This document shows positions 27,526 through 36,760 of a DNA stretch of 64,000 nucleotides, piece after piece; the stretch's first letter is position 1; each line of letters begins with the position of its first letter. A program made the translations under genes and the position numbers. The stretch lies in NCBI RefSeq assembly GCF_017114945.1, contig NZ_JABXKQ010000094.1, positions 1 to 64,000 on the forward strand, in the 5' to 3' direction. Source of the DNA: Nostoc sp. JL34 (GTDB lineage Bacteria; Cyanobacteriota; Cyanobacteriia; Cyanobacteriales; Nostocaceae). Under the pieces are notes generated by a model. That model did no database searches and had not been told where the DNA came from. It saw nothing but the letters and a program-made list of their open reading frames with translations.

Positions 27526-28665
27526 GTGATGAAATATTTCTATCGTCTTCTAATCAGCCTATCTGGGTGCTTAATATTTTTACTCCTGCATAGTTGTCTT
27601 GGTTTGTTGCCTAGTTTGGCAGCCGAAAAAGTTACTGTTAGATACGGATTGTTTGAGCAATCGATCCCAGTAGCAGATATCCGCGACTATAGCCAGACGC
27701 AAAAGGCTTCTAGCGATCTGCAATCTTTCCTAGATTACCTCAGCGCTAAGGATAAGCAGAAGTTTCAAGATGCACTTCAGGTGAAAATGTCTCTTGATAT
27801 TGCCGCTTTAGATAAGTTGATAAACACAGGAATGGGCAAGCAAATTTTATCTTTTGCTTCCCAAGCGATCGCCCGTCGCGATCAAGCCAGTATACCAGCG
27901 CTACGATCTGCCCTTATTTTGGGAGCCAAATCACCAGATGGTCTAGGAATAACTAGCTTTCTAGAAGCCTATCCCAGTAGTCAACTAGTTGTTGACGTGT
28001 CAAAAATTCAGAAGCTAGTCGGGATGGCAAATTCCTCTTCTAGTTCTGCTGCTGCGCCTCCAAAGGACGATGTAAGTTCTTCACCTTTAGGGAAAATTGC
28101 ACTGCAATATCAGACACTCGCTGTCCAAGATAAACAATTCTCAGGTTGCTTATTTGGTGATTCTATTTCGGCTGGACTCGGTAATACCCTTGGGAATGGT
28201 ACTTTTAATTTTGGGTTAAATGGTTTGAGTACAATCTCATTACTAGAACAACTGAAAACTTTAATTCCTACCAAAGTTAAATGTGAAAAAGCCATTATTG
28301 CCATAGGTGGAAATGATGCTTGGTATGGAATTAGTGATGAGTTGTTTAGCAAAAATCTGCAAGAAGCGATCGCACTTGTCCGCACAATGGGAACTAAAGA
28401 GATTTTTCTGATTCCGGCTTTTTATTCAACAGTTGCAGCAAGCTTAGATCCAACTGTAGCAGCCCCACTTTCTAAAGTTGAACAAATTAATGTTTTGATT
28501 AATCAAGTTGCTGAAACAGAAAAAGTGCCAGTTGCAGCAGCAGGATTAGCACCATTGTATGAAAATAATGTTCTTAGAGGAAATTTGACCAGTGACGGCG
28601 ACCATCTGAATACAGAGGGACTGAAAATTTATCGGCAAGCATTATTACAAATACTAGGTAAGTAG
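27526..28665 (+). CDS. DUF1400 domain fused to an SGNH/GDSL hydrolase
   Basis: A 379-residue exported protein. The signal peptide (FLLLHSCLGLLPSLAAE) ends near residue 34. Residues about 34-165 match DUF1400, a cyanobacterial domain normally found before an alpha/beta hydrolase (VRYGLFEQSIPVADI, ALRSALILGAKSPDGL). After a Ser/Ala/Pro linker (about 168-190), residues 205-379 show an SGNH hydrolase: GDSISAG (nucleophile Ser), the Gly of NFGLNG, IGGNDAWY, and DGDHLN (Asp/His). So DUF1400 is joined here to a different hydrolase class. An esterase or lipase role in the periplasm is likely. Confidence 0.85.
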   Translation: MMKYFYRLLISLSGCLIFLLLHSCLGLLPSLAAEKVTVRYGLFEQSIPVADIRDYSQTQKASSDLQSFLDYLSAKDKQKFQDALQVKMSLDIAALDKLINTGMGKQILSFASQAIARRDQASIPALRSALILGAKSPDGLGITSFLEAYPSSQLVVDVSKIQKLVGMANSSSSSAAAPPKDDVSSSPLGKIALQYQTLAVQDKQFSGCLFGDSISAGLGNTLGNGTFNFGLNGLSTISLLEQLKTLIPTKVKCEKAIIAIGGNDAWYGISDELFSKNLQEAIALVRTMGTKEIFLIPAFYSTVAASLDPTVAAPLSKVEQINVLINQVAETEKVPVAAAGLAPLYENNVLRGNLTSDGDHLNTEGLKIYRQALLQILGK

Positions 28666-28668
28666 TTG

Positions 28669-28727
28669 AAAAAAGAGACAACCAGACAAGGAGAGGTTGT
28701 ATACCCATCCCCTTGTCCTCTTTTTTT
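28669..28727. terminator. Imperfect bidirectional terminator hairpin
   Basis: AAAAAGAG with GACAAGG pairs with CCTTGTC and CTCTTTTT, separated by a bulge and a 22-base loop. It sits between the convergent SGNH and YdcF genes and has T runs in both directions. Confidence 0.5.
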
Positions 28728-29415
28728 AAGCTTTCCAATCCAAAAACCGTGCATAAATATAAGCGATGCCTTCATCAATCATTGTCCGCACACCTGCGCT
28801 AGAACCCCACCATTTCTCTGGATCGTAATCTTGCGTTTTGGCAGCAATCACACCAACTTTGATATCAGGATTCAGTAATTTTTTGAAAATTAACCAACTC
28901 CTACGGGTATGAACATCTAAGGAAAAAAGATTAATTGATTCTATCTGTAAATTTGAACTGGATAGCCAGCGATGAAATTCGGCAGCAGATGCATAACTCC
29001 GATCCTTAACTACGAAAGGTGTGGGAACAGCTACTACTTTTTCTTCTTCTAAACCCAGTTTTACGAAGGTGGCGGCTGACACTTCTGCAAAGTTCTTGTA
29101 TCCAGTAAGATAACTTCCTTTTCCTAATGTGCCTCCAGTAGTAATTATTTGACGATAAGAACCGTTTTGAAATTCAGTCAAGGCTTTTTCTATAGCGTAA
29201 TCTGGTAGCCATCCTTCAACAACTAATACTTCTGCTGATTCGATTGGGGAAGTTACGGCGAGAAATGAGTGTACATGAGTAAGAATGAAAGATATTAAAT
29301 AAGCAATCAAAGCGATCGCAATTGCCCACCCCTGAGCCGTAAGTGTCCACATTTCTTGGCGTTTGATTATTTTGATTGTTGGAAATTTTTGACACTGACG
29401 ATTTTTTGTCTGCAT
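28726..29415 (-). CDS. YdcF/DUF218 family membrane-anchored protein
   Basis: A 229-residue protein with one N-terminal membrane helix (WAIAIALIAYLISFILTHVHSF, about residues 30-51) and a DUF218-type domain outside: VLVVEGWLPDYAIEKAL, IITTGGTLGKG, and DVHTRRSWLIFKKLL. DUF218 proteins such as ElyC and SanA act in envelope biogenesis, but enzymatic roles are unproven. Its start overlaps the stop of the upstream DUF2301 gene as TAATG, showing translational coupling. Confidence 0.85.
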   Translation of the reverse strand: MQTKNRQCQKFPTIKIIKRQEMWTLTAQGWAIAIALIAYLISFILTHVHSFLAVTSPIESAEVLVVEGWLPDYAIEKALTEFQNGSYRQIITTGGTLGKGSYLTGYKNFAEVSAATFVKLGLEEEKVVAVPTPFVVKDRSYASAAEFHRWLSSSNLQIESINLFSLDVHTRRSWLIFKKLLNPDIKVGVIAAKTQDYDPEKWWGSSAGVRTMIDEGIAYIYARFLDWKA

Positions 29416-30071
29416 TAAACTTTAGCTAAACGTTGTTCTTTCAAATAAGTAAACACAGACTTATCTCCAATATCAGCAGGAATTGCTTGCACTGTCTTTC
29501 GCAGGGCAAACACCAAAAATAACGTTGCCCAAATTCCTAATAAAACACTTTCTACCTGAGTTGGTAAAATTCCTACTAAATGTCCTAACAATAGTATCGG
29601 TACTATTGGGGTTAATACTTTGGTTTCTAGGCGATTGAAGCAAAAAGCCTCTTTAAAATAAATACCTGTCAAAGCAACGAAGAGAAAACCAACTCCAAAT
29701 AAGGTAATCGGCTGATTATAAACAGCAAGAGCTAAAGGTTCACTACTAGTGATTGCCAGAATCACTGATGTTATAGTACCGATCGCCCAAAAAATTTGCA
29801 ACGTTCGATGCAGTGATGCCATGTAAATATGGATGGTAAATAAACTTACACCAAGAGCAAGACTAAAACAAGCATATAGAGGTGTCAGTATGGTAAAAAC
29901 ATTCGGGTTATTGTTGAGTAAAACCAAAGCGCTGCCTATGGCAAAGCTTAGTGCTGCTACCATCAACCCAGCCCGGTAGATAATTACGCCAGTGCGATCG
30001 CTCTGAGTAATTGTAAATTCCCCAAACTGACCTTGATAAATTTCTGGTGCAGAGAGTGTTTGTGTAGTCAT
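29415..30071 (-). CDS. DUF2301 integral membrane protein
   Basis: A 218-residue protein with about six membrane helices, matching the cyanobacterial DUF2301 family (GVIIYRAGLMVAALSFAIGS, GVGFLFVALTGIYFKEAFCF). It begins MTTQTLSAPEIYQ at 30071; the frame is open 15 codons further to 30116. It shares a TAATG junction with the YdcF gene, so the two membrane proteins are made together. Conservation of this pair across cyanobacteria points to an envelope or photosynthetic-membrane role, which is inference. Confidence 0.85.
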   Translation of the reverse strand: MTTQTLSAPEIYQGQFGEFTITQSDRTGVIIYRAGLMVAALSFAIGSALVLLNNNPNVFTILTPLYACFSLALGVSLFTIHIYMASLHRTLQIFWAIGTITSVILAITSSEPLALAVYNQPITLFGVGFLFVALTGIYFKEAFCFNRLETKVLTPIVPILLLGHLVGILPTQVESVLLGIWATLFLVFALRKTVQAIPADIGDKSVFTYLKEQRLAKV

Positions 30072-30209
30072 AGTTTGCTGATGACGATTGTTTTGTATAT
30101 GTATTAATCTTGACAATTATCAAAAAAAGCTAAAATATACATCTATTATCTGGGAACGGTTAGACTAAATTTGGCCTGGGGCATTCACAGTAATCAGAAG
30201 CATCCAAAA

Positions 30210-30875
30210 ATGGCAAAGAATAATCAGACTGTTCTGACACTAACTTTACTCATCACAGCAAGTCTTATAGGTATATTTGCTGTTTTAGCCTGGATTGGAT
30301 ATTCGTTAACATGGTCTAAGTCTGAGAGCAAAAGTCCAGGAAACACTAATTTAGTCAACACAACTACTAATTCTAGCTCATTGAAGCAAATAGAAATTAC
30401 CACAGCCCGTAATGTCGATTACGGCCAGTTGCAGAAATATTTACAAAGTAAAGATTGGCAAGGGGCTGACAGAGAAACTTACTTAAGAATGCTAGATGTT
30501 GCAGGGACTAAGGCCCAAGCTGAGGGTGCTATTGGCAAAGATGAAATGAATGCACTTTCGTGTGTCGATTTGAAAAGCATTGACAGGCTTTGGAGTACAG
30601 CCAGTGATGGTAAGTTGGGATTTAGCGCTTAAGAAAAGATTTTGAGGGCAGAAAAAAATGACTATCGCAAGATGTATGACGCGGTGGGATGGCAAACTTT
30701 AACAGGTGACTGGCTGATTCAGTGGAACTATAATCAGCAAACTAAAAGATACGAGTATAAACCTGGCAAGGAACCAAACTTTAAAACCTTCCCTCCAGGA
30801 CATCTACCAACTGTGGAAAGAGGATACAACTTTGATGTTTCTTTGGATGCGGCACTTACGAGGTGCGGTATTTAA
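30210..30875 (+). pseudogene. GUN4-domain membrane protein interrupted by one stop codon
   Basis: MAKNNQTVLTLTLLI begins a membrane-anchored protein with one helix (about 10-35). A GUN4 domain follows: YGQLQKYLQSKDWQGADRET, then SCVDLKSIDRLWSTASDGKL and GFSA. A TAA at 30630-30632 breaks the frame exactly where GUN4 domains read GFS.Q, and the same frame continues EKILRAEKNDYRKMYDAVGW to 30875. A single C-to-T change (CAA to TAA) explains it. GUN4 domains bind tetrapyrroles; proteins of this extra-GUN4 type are many in Nostoc, so loss of one copy is plausible. A sequencing error is the alternative. Confidence 0.8.
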
Positions 30876-31675
30876 GTTAGTACGACTTGAAGCGGTTCTT
30901 GGCAATCTAACTGTAACTGTGAGTGAGCATCTCCGCAATTAATGGCAATTTCTACCCAGCCGTGACTACCAACTAAAGCTATTATCTCTCCTACCTTGAC
31001 ATCACTATAAGTTTCACAGCCTAGTATACTCAACCCAGCTGCTTGCACACACCAAGTTTTGCCTTGTACATAACTCCCTGGAATGTTGCTCACTAGGTTG
31101 CCAAAATGGTCAATATATTGAATGCAACCCACTATACCAGTGGTTGTTTGCTTGCAGTCGCCTATATCCAGTTTTACTAAACTTGCTGGATCAATTTCTT
31201 GTCCTAACAGTTTCAGGGAGACACCACTAGCAAGATTAGCTCCCACTGGTGCAAAGATATCCCTACCGTGAAAAGTCTTGCTTGGTTGAGGAGTTCGCCA
31301 ATAGTTAAGATTTGTGAGTTCGACGGCTGCGATCGCTGGACTTTGACTGAGTACCCCGCTGAATATACCATTATCTGGGCCTACCAGAAACCCTTGAGCA
31401 AATTCTACTGCGATCGCTCGTCGCTTGCTCCCCACACCCGGATCTACTACTGCTACATGCACTGTCCCCACTGGGAAATAGGCATAAGCATTCATCAAGC
31501 TAAACCTGGCTGCGGCGATGTCTTGCGGTGGAATTTGGTGCGTTAAGTCTACCACCGTCAGTCTGGAGTTGATTTGGGCAATAACTCCCTTCATTATGCC
31601 TACATAAACATCGCGATCGCCAAAATCGCTTAGTAAAGTCACGAGTGGTTGTTGATCTATCTGCTTTTTAGACAT
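30872..31675 (-). CDS. SAM hydrolase (SAM hydroxide adenosyltransferase, DUF62)
   Basis: A 267-residue enzyme of the fluorinase/duf62 family, which splits S-adenosylmethionine with water into adenosine and methionine. The N-terminal motif VTLLSDFGDRDVYVGIMKGV carries the Asp and conserved SAM contacts. VHVAVVDPGVGSKRRAIAVE and FLVGPDNGIFSGVL are also diagnostic, and GCIQYIDHFGNLVSNI is the C-terminal SAM site. The halogenase-specific insertion is absent, so hydrolysis is the likely reaction. It ends convergently 4 bp inside the GUN4 pseudogene end. Confidence 0.9.
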   Translation of the reverse strand: MSKKQIDQQPLVTLLSDFGDRDVYVGIMKGVIAQINSRLTVVDLTHQIPPQDIAAARFSLMNAYAYFPVGTVHVAVVDPGVGSKRRAIAVEFAQGFLVGPDNGIFSGVLSQSPAIAAVELTNLNYWRTPQPSKTFHGRDIFAPVGANLASGVSLKLLGQEIDPASLVKLDIGDCKQTTTGIVGCIQYIDHFGNLVSNIPGSYVQGKTWCVQAAGLSILGCETYSDVKVGEIIALVGSHGWVEIAINCGDAHSQLQLDCQEPLQVVLT

Positions 31676-31786
31676 ATTTGAGGTAAGATATACATTAAGA
31701 TATAAATTTCTGTAGCAACAGCTACAAAATATGTGTTATGTTAAGGATGCAAGATATAAAGCAAAAAATTAAAGAGGGTAATCACT

Positions 31787-31942
31787 ATGAGTCAAAATAG
31801 ACTACAAAGTGTGAGCAAAGCAAGAGAAGCTCACAGAGCGAATATTCAAAGAAGCCTAGAGCATCGCTTGGAAGTAGCCAGAGCAAAAGGCGACGAACAA
31901 CTGATTCGTCAACTGGAAGCAGAGATGAGGTATTCCAGCTAA
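31787..31942 (+). CDS. Conserved-looking 51-residue charged helical protein
   Basis: The ORF begins MSQNRLQSVSKAREAHRANI and ends EAEMRYSS; it is Arg/Glu-rich and wholly helical in character. The ribosome site AGAGGG lies eight bases before the ATG, and a strong rho-independent terminator follows 33 bp after the stop, so this is a complete single-gene unit. I do not know its function. Small basic-acidic helical proteins of this size are common in Nostocales. Confidence 0.75.
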   Translation: MSQNRLQSVSKAREAHRANIQRSLEHRLEVARAKGDEQLIRQLEAEMRYSS

Positions 31943-31975
31943 ATCAAGTTTTCATTGTTCATAGTTTTGTTGTGT

Positions 31976-31998
31976 AACCCGCTACGGCGGGTTTTTTC
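31976..31998 (+). terminator. Rho-independent terminator of the 51-residue gene
   Basis: AACCCGC, loop TACG, GCGGGTT, then a T run (TTTTTTC). Confidence 0.88.
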
Positions 31999-32046
31999 TT
32001 TTTATGGGGTTTACTGGCAATTTTACTCTTACAGCGTTTTGCAATT

Positions 32047-32153
32047 AATTGAATTATGCTGCCAATTGAGCCAGCATCTGTCAAGGTAATAGATTCACTC
32101 ATAAGGAATCCTGGAGGTAGCAGCTTAATTCTATTCTGGCAGCAGCATCAATT
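32047..32153. repeat. Possible miniature element downstream of the restriction gene
   Basis: AATTGAATTATGCTGCCA at the left and TGGCAGCAGCATCAATT at the right are imperfect inverted ends of a 107-bp non-coding unit. No target duplication is evident, so the assignment is tentative. Confidence 0.35.
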
Positions 32154-32157
32154 ACCT

Positions 32158-32820
32158 TCACCCTAGCAGTAGATTTTCTACACCTACTGTTGTCATCGTA
32201 GTTGCTACCTGGATAATCCTACTGTATTGCAACCGCCACTGTAGTGCATTAGAAATTGTCAGGTAGCCAATTTCTGGCGGTTGCTGCAAAATTCTTTCTG
32301 CAAGTATCTCACGCCCAATTTCATCTAAAGGAAAGTTACGTTCTTCTAAAAATGCTATTACATCTTCTTTGTTGCCATTACGACGTAAGATTTCTCTTAA
32401 ACCGTAGGTTGTTTGATAATCTCCAGTTCTTTCTCTTGATACAAAGACAACATTCTGGAATTTTAAATTAGCAGTGCGAGAGCTATGCTCATCAATTTTT
32501 TCATATACCAATATCAGCAAATGATAGCCCAATCCATATACTTTTTGACTGGCATTCCGAAAAGGGCAAGAAGATTGGGGCTGACGAATTGATGTCACCT
32601 TTAAATCAACTTCTAGTCCAGGAAAATCAATTCCTAAAGCAGCACTACCAAGGGTATATTCATATTTTGTAGACAAATATTGATTAAAAGTCAACTCAAC
32701 ATATGTTCCTACTGCTTTGCCATCTGTAACGCCATACAAATTAAGAATCGGTGTTGTACTTAGCGCAACACAAAAATCTCGTGCAGCAGTTTTGAGAGAG
32801 GATAAGGTTAGCACTTCCAT
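32158..32820 (-). CDS. Type II restriction endonuclease
   Basis: A 220-residue protein starting 3 bp after the cytosine methyltransferase stop codon. Residues 62-76 (LGIDFPGLEVDLKVT) fit a PD-(D/E)XK centre, with D65 and the D72-L-K74 pair as candidate metal and catalytic residues. It continues SIRQPQSSCPF, a block I associate with cyanobacterial restriction enzymes paired with C5 methyltransferases. It should cut the site that the partner protects. Specificity cannot be deduced from the sequence alone. The gene looks intact. Confidence 0.75.
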   Translation of the reverse strand: MEVLTLSSLKTAARDFCVALSTTPILNLYGVTDGKAVGTYVELTFNQYLSTKYEYTLGSAALGIDFPGLEVDLKVTSIRQPQSSCPFRNASQKVYGLGYHLLILVYEKIDEHSSRTANLKFQNVVFVSRERTGDYQTTYGLREILRRNGNKEDVIAFLEERNFPLDEIGREILAERILQQPPEIGYLTISNALQWRLQYSRIIQVATTMTTVGVENLLLG

Positions 32821-32823
32821 TTT

Positions 32824-33996
32824 TTAAATAGCCAAACTTAATTGTTGCCAAGCAGATTTACTCAATTCAAAATTTCTTTGGCCGATTCTTTTACACACCC
32901 ACTCTACACAAGCTGGTACAACGGCATTTCCAAACAATGCGTATTGATCGTAAATTCTAGCAACTTGACACCAATCATCAGGAAAACCCATCAGTCTAGC
33001 ATATTCAATATTAGTTAAACGTCGAAATTTATCACTTACTTGGTAGCGTTCATAATGCCTTGATGTTGAGGCAGTCAATGTTGAGGCAATGCCATTAGTT
33101 CCAAATATAGTATAACCAAGCCTCGCGCCTCCGTCTTGGTTGTACAAAATTTCAACTCCATTACAATAGCGATTTACAGGTTTACTTTGCTTAATCCGCT
33201 CCAGTGTATCGGCAGTAAAATCAAACTGGATATCCACTATTGACTCATCCTGAAGAATATCCTGAAGCCTCTGTCTCAGCTTGATGTCTGGCAATGACGA
33301 AATATTTTGAGTGAACATCTTATTTTTATAGGCAATTCCCCAATTATCATTTTTCCTTTTCATTGTCATAATTGGTAACATATATTTAAACAATGGAACT
33401 TCGATGTTTGGCAATAAGATATTGTCTTCTTTAGTTAAAAAAACTGATAGATTTTCTAAAGTATTAGGTGTTATATCTGTTGAGTTTAATTTTGTACCAA
33501 AGAGAAAAATTCTATCTCGATTTTGAGGAATACCAAAGCTCAAGGGGCTAATTATTCGCCATTCGATAAAATAATCTAATTCAGAAAGTGCATTTAAAAT
33601 TAATCTAAAATGATAGCCATTTTCCATTGTCAAAAGTCTTTTGACATTTTCCAAAAAAAAATATTTTGGCTGCTTCTGGTCTAATATTTCTATAATGCGC
33701 TCAAATAGTGTTCCCCTAACTATATCTCTAACGCCAAGTTTTTTCCCAGCAGGACTAAAAGGTTGGCAAGGGAAGCCAGCAGTTAAAATATCATGATTAG
33801 GAATGTCTAAGATGGAGATTTCGTTGATATCGCCTAAAAAAATAGAGTCTTTGCCAAAATTACTTTCATAAACTTTACAGCAAAGTTCATTGATATCGTT
33901 CGCCCATACTGTTTGAATATTTGCATTTGCCATACCCAGGCGAAACCCACCGATACCAGCAAAAAGCTCTAAGGCTTTGAGTTTGTTTGTTGTCAT
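32824..33996 (-). CDS. DNA (cytosine-5-)-methyltransferase
   Basis: A 390-residue C5 methyltransferase. Motif I is LFAGIGGFRLG (11-21), motif IV FPCQPFS with nucleophile C77, motif VI ENV near 117, motif VIII FGIPQNRDRIFLFG, motif IX RRLTNIEYARLMGFP and motif X ALFGNAVVP. The target-recognition region lies between VIII and IX. All catalytic motifs are intact. It is followed 3 bp later by the endonuclease gene, giving a translationally coupled methylase-first pair, which is the safe order for a new host. Confidence 0.92.
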   Translation of the reverse strand: MTTNKLKALELFAGIGGFRLGMANANIQTVWANDINELCCKVYESNFGKDSIFLGDINEISILDIPNHDILTAGFPCQPFSPAGKKLGVRDIVRGTLFERIIEILDQKQPKYFFLENVKRLLTMENGYHFRLILNALSELDYFIEWRIISPLSFGIPQNRDRIFLFGTKLNSTDITPNTLENLSVFLTKEDNILLPNIEVPLFKYMLPIMTMKRKNDNWGIAYKNKMFTQNISSLPDIKLRQRLQDILQDESIVDIQFDFTADTLERIKQSKPVNRYCNGVEILYNQDGGARLGYTIFGTNGIASTLTASTSRHYERYQVSDKFRRLTNIEYARLMGFPDDWCQVARIYDQYALFGNAVVPACVEWVCKRIGQRNFELSKSAWQQLSLAI

Positions 33997-34116
33997 CTAA
34001 AAATTTGGAAACAAATTATGTCTATGAGTAAAGAGGTATATTATTATTATCTTCAATTTCTTAAATCAAGTAATTGGTGGGCATTGCCCACCCTACTTAG
34101 ACAATTCCCTAGTTTA

Positions 34117-35904
34117 CTAAGACTTTGGTTTATAAGTCGAAGCAACGTGCAATTCTTTCAACTGTTTAGCATCTACACTCGAAGGCGCATCTGTTAACAA
34201 ACAACGTGCTTGTTGTGTCTTCGGAAAAGCAATGACATCTCGAATGGATTCTTCTCCAGCTAGCAACATTACCAAACGATCTAAACCGTAAGCGATGCCA
34301 CCATGTGGCGGTGTACCATATTCAAATGCTTCTAAAAGAAAGCCAAATTTACTTTGTGCTTCTTCAGGAGATAAACCGATAGCTTCAAAGACTTGCTGTT
34401 GAATTTCTCGCTGATAAATCCGCAGACTTCCGCCGCCAACTTCTACGCCATTGAGTATCAAGTCATAAGCTTGGGCGCGTGCAGTTTTTAAGTCACTCAA
34501 ATCATCAGGATGCGGTGCTGTGAATGGGTGATGCAGTGCTTCTAAACGTTTTTCGTCAGCATTCCACTCGAACATTGGGAAATCTGTAATCCACAGCAAG
34601 TTGATTTTTTCTGGATCGATTAAACCAAATTCTTTAGCGATCGCTTGCCGTAATCTATCTAAAGTTTTATTAACTGTAGCAGCATCACCAGCCCCAAACA
34701 ACAGCAAATGTCCAGCTTTTGCACCTGTACGGCGTAAAATTTCTTGTTTTTGTTCTTCGCTTAAGTTGTCTTTAATCGCGCCAATGGTGTCAATTTCGCC
34801 ATCATCCCTGACGCGGATATACGCTAAACCTTTAGCACCGGCTTCGCTGGCTTCTTTAAATAAGTCGCCACCTGGTTTAATGCGAACGTTAGAAATTACA
34901 TCGTTACCGTTGGGAATGGGGAGAATTTTGACGATACCACCATTAGTAACAGTGTCTCGAAAGACTTTGAAACCAGAGTCTTTCACAATATCTGAGACAT
35001 CAACTAATTCCAAACCATAGCGGGTATCTGGTTTATCACTCCCGTAACGTTCCATCCCCTCAGCGTAAGTGAGGCGGGGAAAAGGGCGTTGTAACTCAAT
35101 TCCTTTAACGGTTTTGAAGATATGGCAAACTAAATTCTCGTTTAGTTCGATAATTTCTTCTTGGGACATGAAGCTCATTTCCATGTCTAATTGGGTAAAT
35201 TCCGGTTGTCTGTCAGCGCGTAAATCTTCGTCACGAAAGCAACGGGCAATCTGATAATATCTATCTAAGCCGGATACCATCAGCAATTGTTTAAATAGCT
35301 GGGGTGATTGCGGCAAAGCATACCACTCACCAGGATTGACGCGACTGGGTAGAACATAATCCCGCGCCCCTTCTGGGGTAGAACGGGTAAGTATCGGGGT
35401 TTCGACTTCGATAAAACCTTCCAAATCTTCCAGATAACGACGCATGGCTTTGACAATTTGATGACGCAGTTGCAAATTTTGCGCCATCCGTTCGCGTCGC
35501 AAATCCAAATAACGATATTTCAGCCGCAAGTCTTCCCGCACTGTCTCGGTCTCAGCTACAGAAACTTGGAAGGGTAACTGTTTGCGAACAGCATTGAGGA
35601 GTTCAATTTTATCGGCATAGATTTCTACCTCGCCTGTTGGGATGCGGGTATTCAGCGATTCTTCGGGACGTTGTGTTACCCTACCAGTGATTTTGACAAC
35701 ATATTCATTTCGCAGGGCGTTCGCATGTTCGTAAGAATCTGGGGTGCGTTGCGGATCGCTGACGATTTGGACAATTCCAGAGCGATCGCGTAAATCTAAA
35801 AATATCACACCACCGTGATCGCGGCGACGGTCTACCCATCCGTAAAAGGTAACTGTTTCTCCAATATGTTCTTTTCGGAGTTCGCCGCAATAGTGAGTTC
35901 GCAT
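34117..35904 (-). CDS. aspS: Aspartyl-tRNA synthetase
   Basis: A 595-residue class II synthetase charging tRNA-Asp (possibly also tRNA-Asn). The N-terminal OB-fold ([20 protein letters not shown]) contacts the anticodon. Motif 2 is [21 protein letters not shown] and motif 3 ends [15 protein letters not shown]. The bacterial GAD insertion lies between them. Length is that of bacterial AspRS, and start 35904 has the conserved [27 protein letters not shown] hairpin lies just after the stop (near 34076-34092). Confidence 0.97.
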   Translation of the reverse strand: MRTHYCGELRKEHIGETVTFYGWVDRRRDHGGVIFLDLRDRSGIVQIVSDPQRTPDSYEHANALRNEYVVKITGRVTQRPEESLNTRIPTGEVEIYADKIELLNAVRKQLPFQVSVAETETVREDLRLKYRYLDLRRERMAQNLQLRHQIVKAMRRYLEDLEGFIEVETPILTRSTPEGARDYVLPSRVNPGEWYALPQSPQLFKQLLMVSGLDRYYQIARCFRDEDLRADRQPEFTQLDMEMSFMSQEEIIELNENLVCHIFKTVKGIELQRPFPRLTYAEGMERYGSDKPDTRYGLELVDVSDIVKDSGFKVFRDTVTNGGIVKILPIPNGNDVISNVRIKPGGDLFKEASEAGAKGLAYIRVRDDGEIDTIGAIKDNLSEEQKQEILRRTGAKAGHLLLFGAGDAATVNKTLDRLRQAIAKEFGLIDPEKINLLWITDFPMFEWNADEKRLEALHHPFTAPHPDDLSDLKTARAQAYDLILNGVEVGGGSLRIYQREIQQQVFEAIGLSPEEAQSKFGFLLEAFEYGTPPHGGIAYGLDRLVMLLAGEESIRDVIAFPKTQQARCLLTDAPSSVDAKQLKELHVASTYKPKS

Positions 35905-36093
35905 AAGTGTTAGTTCTGTTTGTCTGGGCTAGATTGGGAAGAAAATGTCAAAGCCTTCCCATTATCTAGCATCAATAGTAATTGTAGTAGTTCTAGTGAA
36001 ATAAAAAATCAAATAATCTCAGAATATATATAAGGAAGCCATAACACCGGAAGGCTAGGTTTTCATAGACAGGAAGAAATAGTAAAGTGAATT

Positions 36094-36671
36094 ATACAGA
36101 CAGCAGCAACTACAGAAGCGATTACCAGCTTAACCAATACCCATAACCGATTCGGTTTAGTCCGAGTTGAGGACGTGCAGTTTTTCCCAGAGTGGTCTGA
36201 AAAATTACCTAAAATTACTGAAGCTGAAAAAACCTCCCTGAATGTAGTGCGGCGCAGATATCTAGATCATCGTGGCGAAGATGATGTGTTATATCATGTC
36301 CGCCTAATTAGTTATAATTCCCGCATCTGTGCAAAAACCAGAAAACCCTCTTTCCCCCTGCCCCCTTAATGATAAGTCTTGAACCGGACACGATATTAGA
36401 GGAGACAGTTATCTTGTTGGTGGTGTCTCCCTGACTAGCGATCGCAGCATTTGACGACCCTCCTTTTAAAATTGCCGCAGAGTCATCAGTAGAGTTGCTG
36501 CTGGATGATGGAGAGGAAGTATTGCGTGGACGGATTGACGTTAAATGAAGGCAAACACCTACTCCTCAATACGATCTATCGCGAGTCTTTGCTCTATTTA
36601 CCTCTGCTAGAGAGGGGTATAAAATATTGCAAATTCTCAAGGGTATTGGTAAAGCGATTGCTCCTGCATGA
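36094..36671 (+). pseudogene. Broken cyanobacterial restriction-like nuclease gene
   Basis: The first part reads TTEAITSLTNTHNRFGLVRV, then QFFPEWSEKLPKITEAEKTS and YLDHRGEDDVL, matching the start of a Nostoc family I remember as type I restriction subunit-like (HsdR_N-like) proteins. A miniature element (36292-36395) then interrupts it. After it the same frame resumes LEETVILLVVSP, stop, LAIAAFDDPPFKIAAESSVE, GRIDVK, stop, and a short tail YDLSRVFALF. The central nuclease part is missing. The start codon position reads ATA. The gene is dead by insertion, nonsense and deletion. Confidence 0.7.
36292..36395 (+). mobile_element. Miniature inverted-repeat element, family 1, copy E (104 bp)
   Basis: It has ends TATCATGTCC and GGACACGATA and is flanked by TTA on both sides (36289-36291 and 36396-36398). 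It is 15 bp shorter than copy A, lacking the end of the C-rich tract. Removing it and one TTA restores the frame of the surrounding nuclease pseudogene. Confidence 0.85.
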
Positions 36672-36760
36672 TGACTGAATAATTCTTAGTTGGTAATTTG
36701 TAATTAATTATTCATGTAGATATTAAGCAAGTCGGCAAGAAAAATTCAATCTAAATCTAA

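Noticed and set aside
30642..30875. Separate 77-codon gene starting TTG after the GUN4-like frame
   Set aside because: It is in the same frame as the upstream part and completes the GUN4 domain, so it is the rest of one broken gene.
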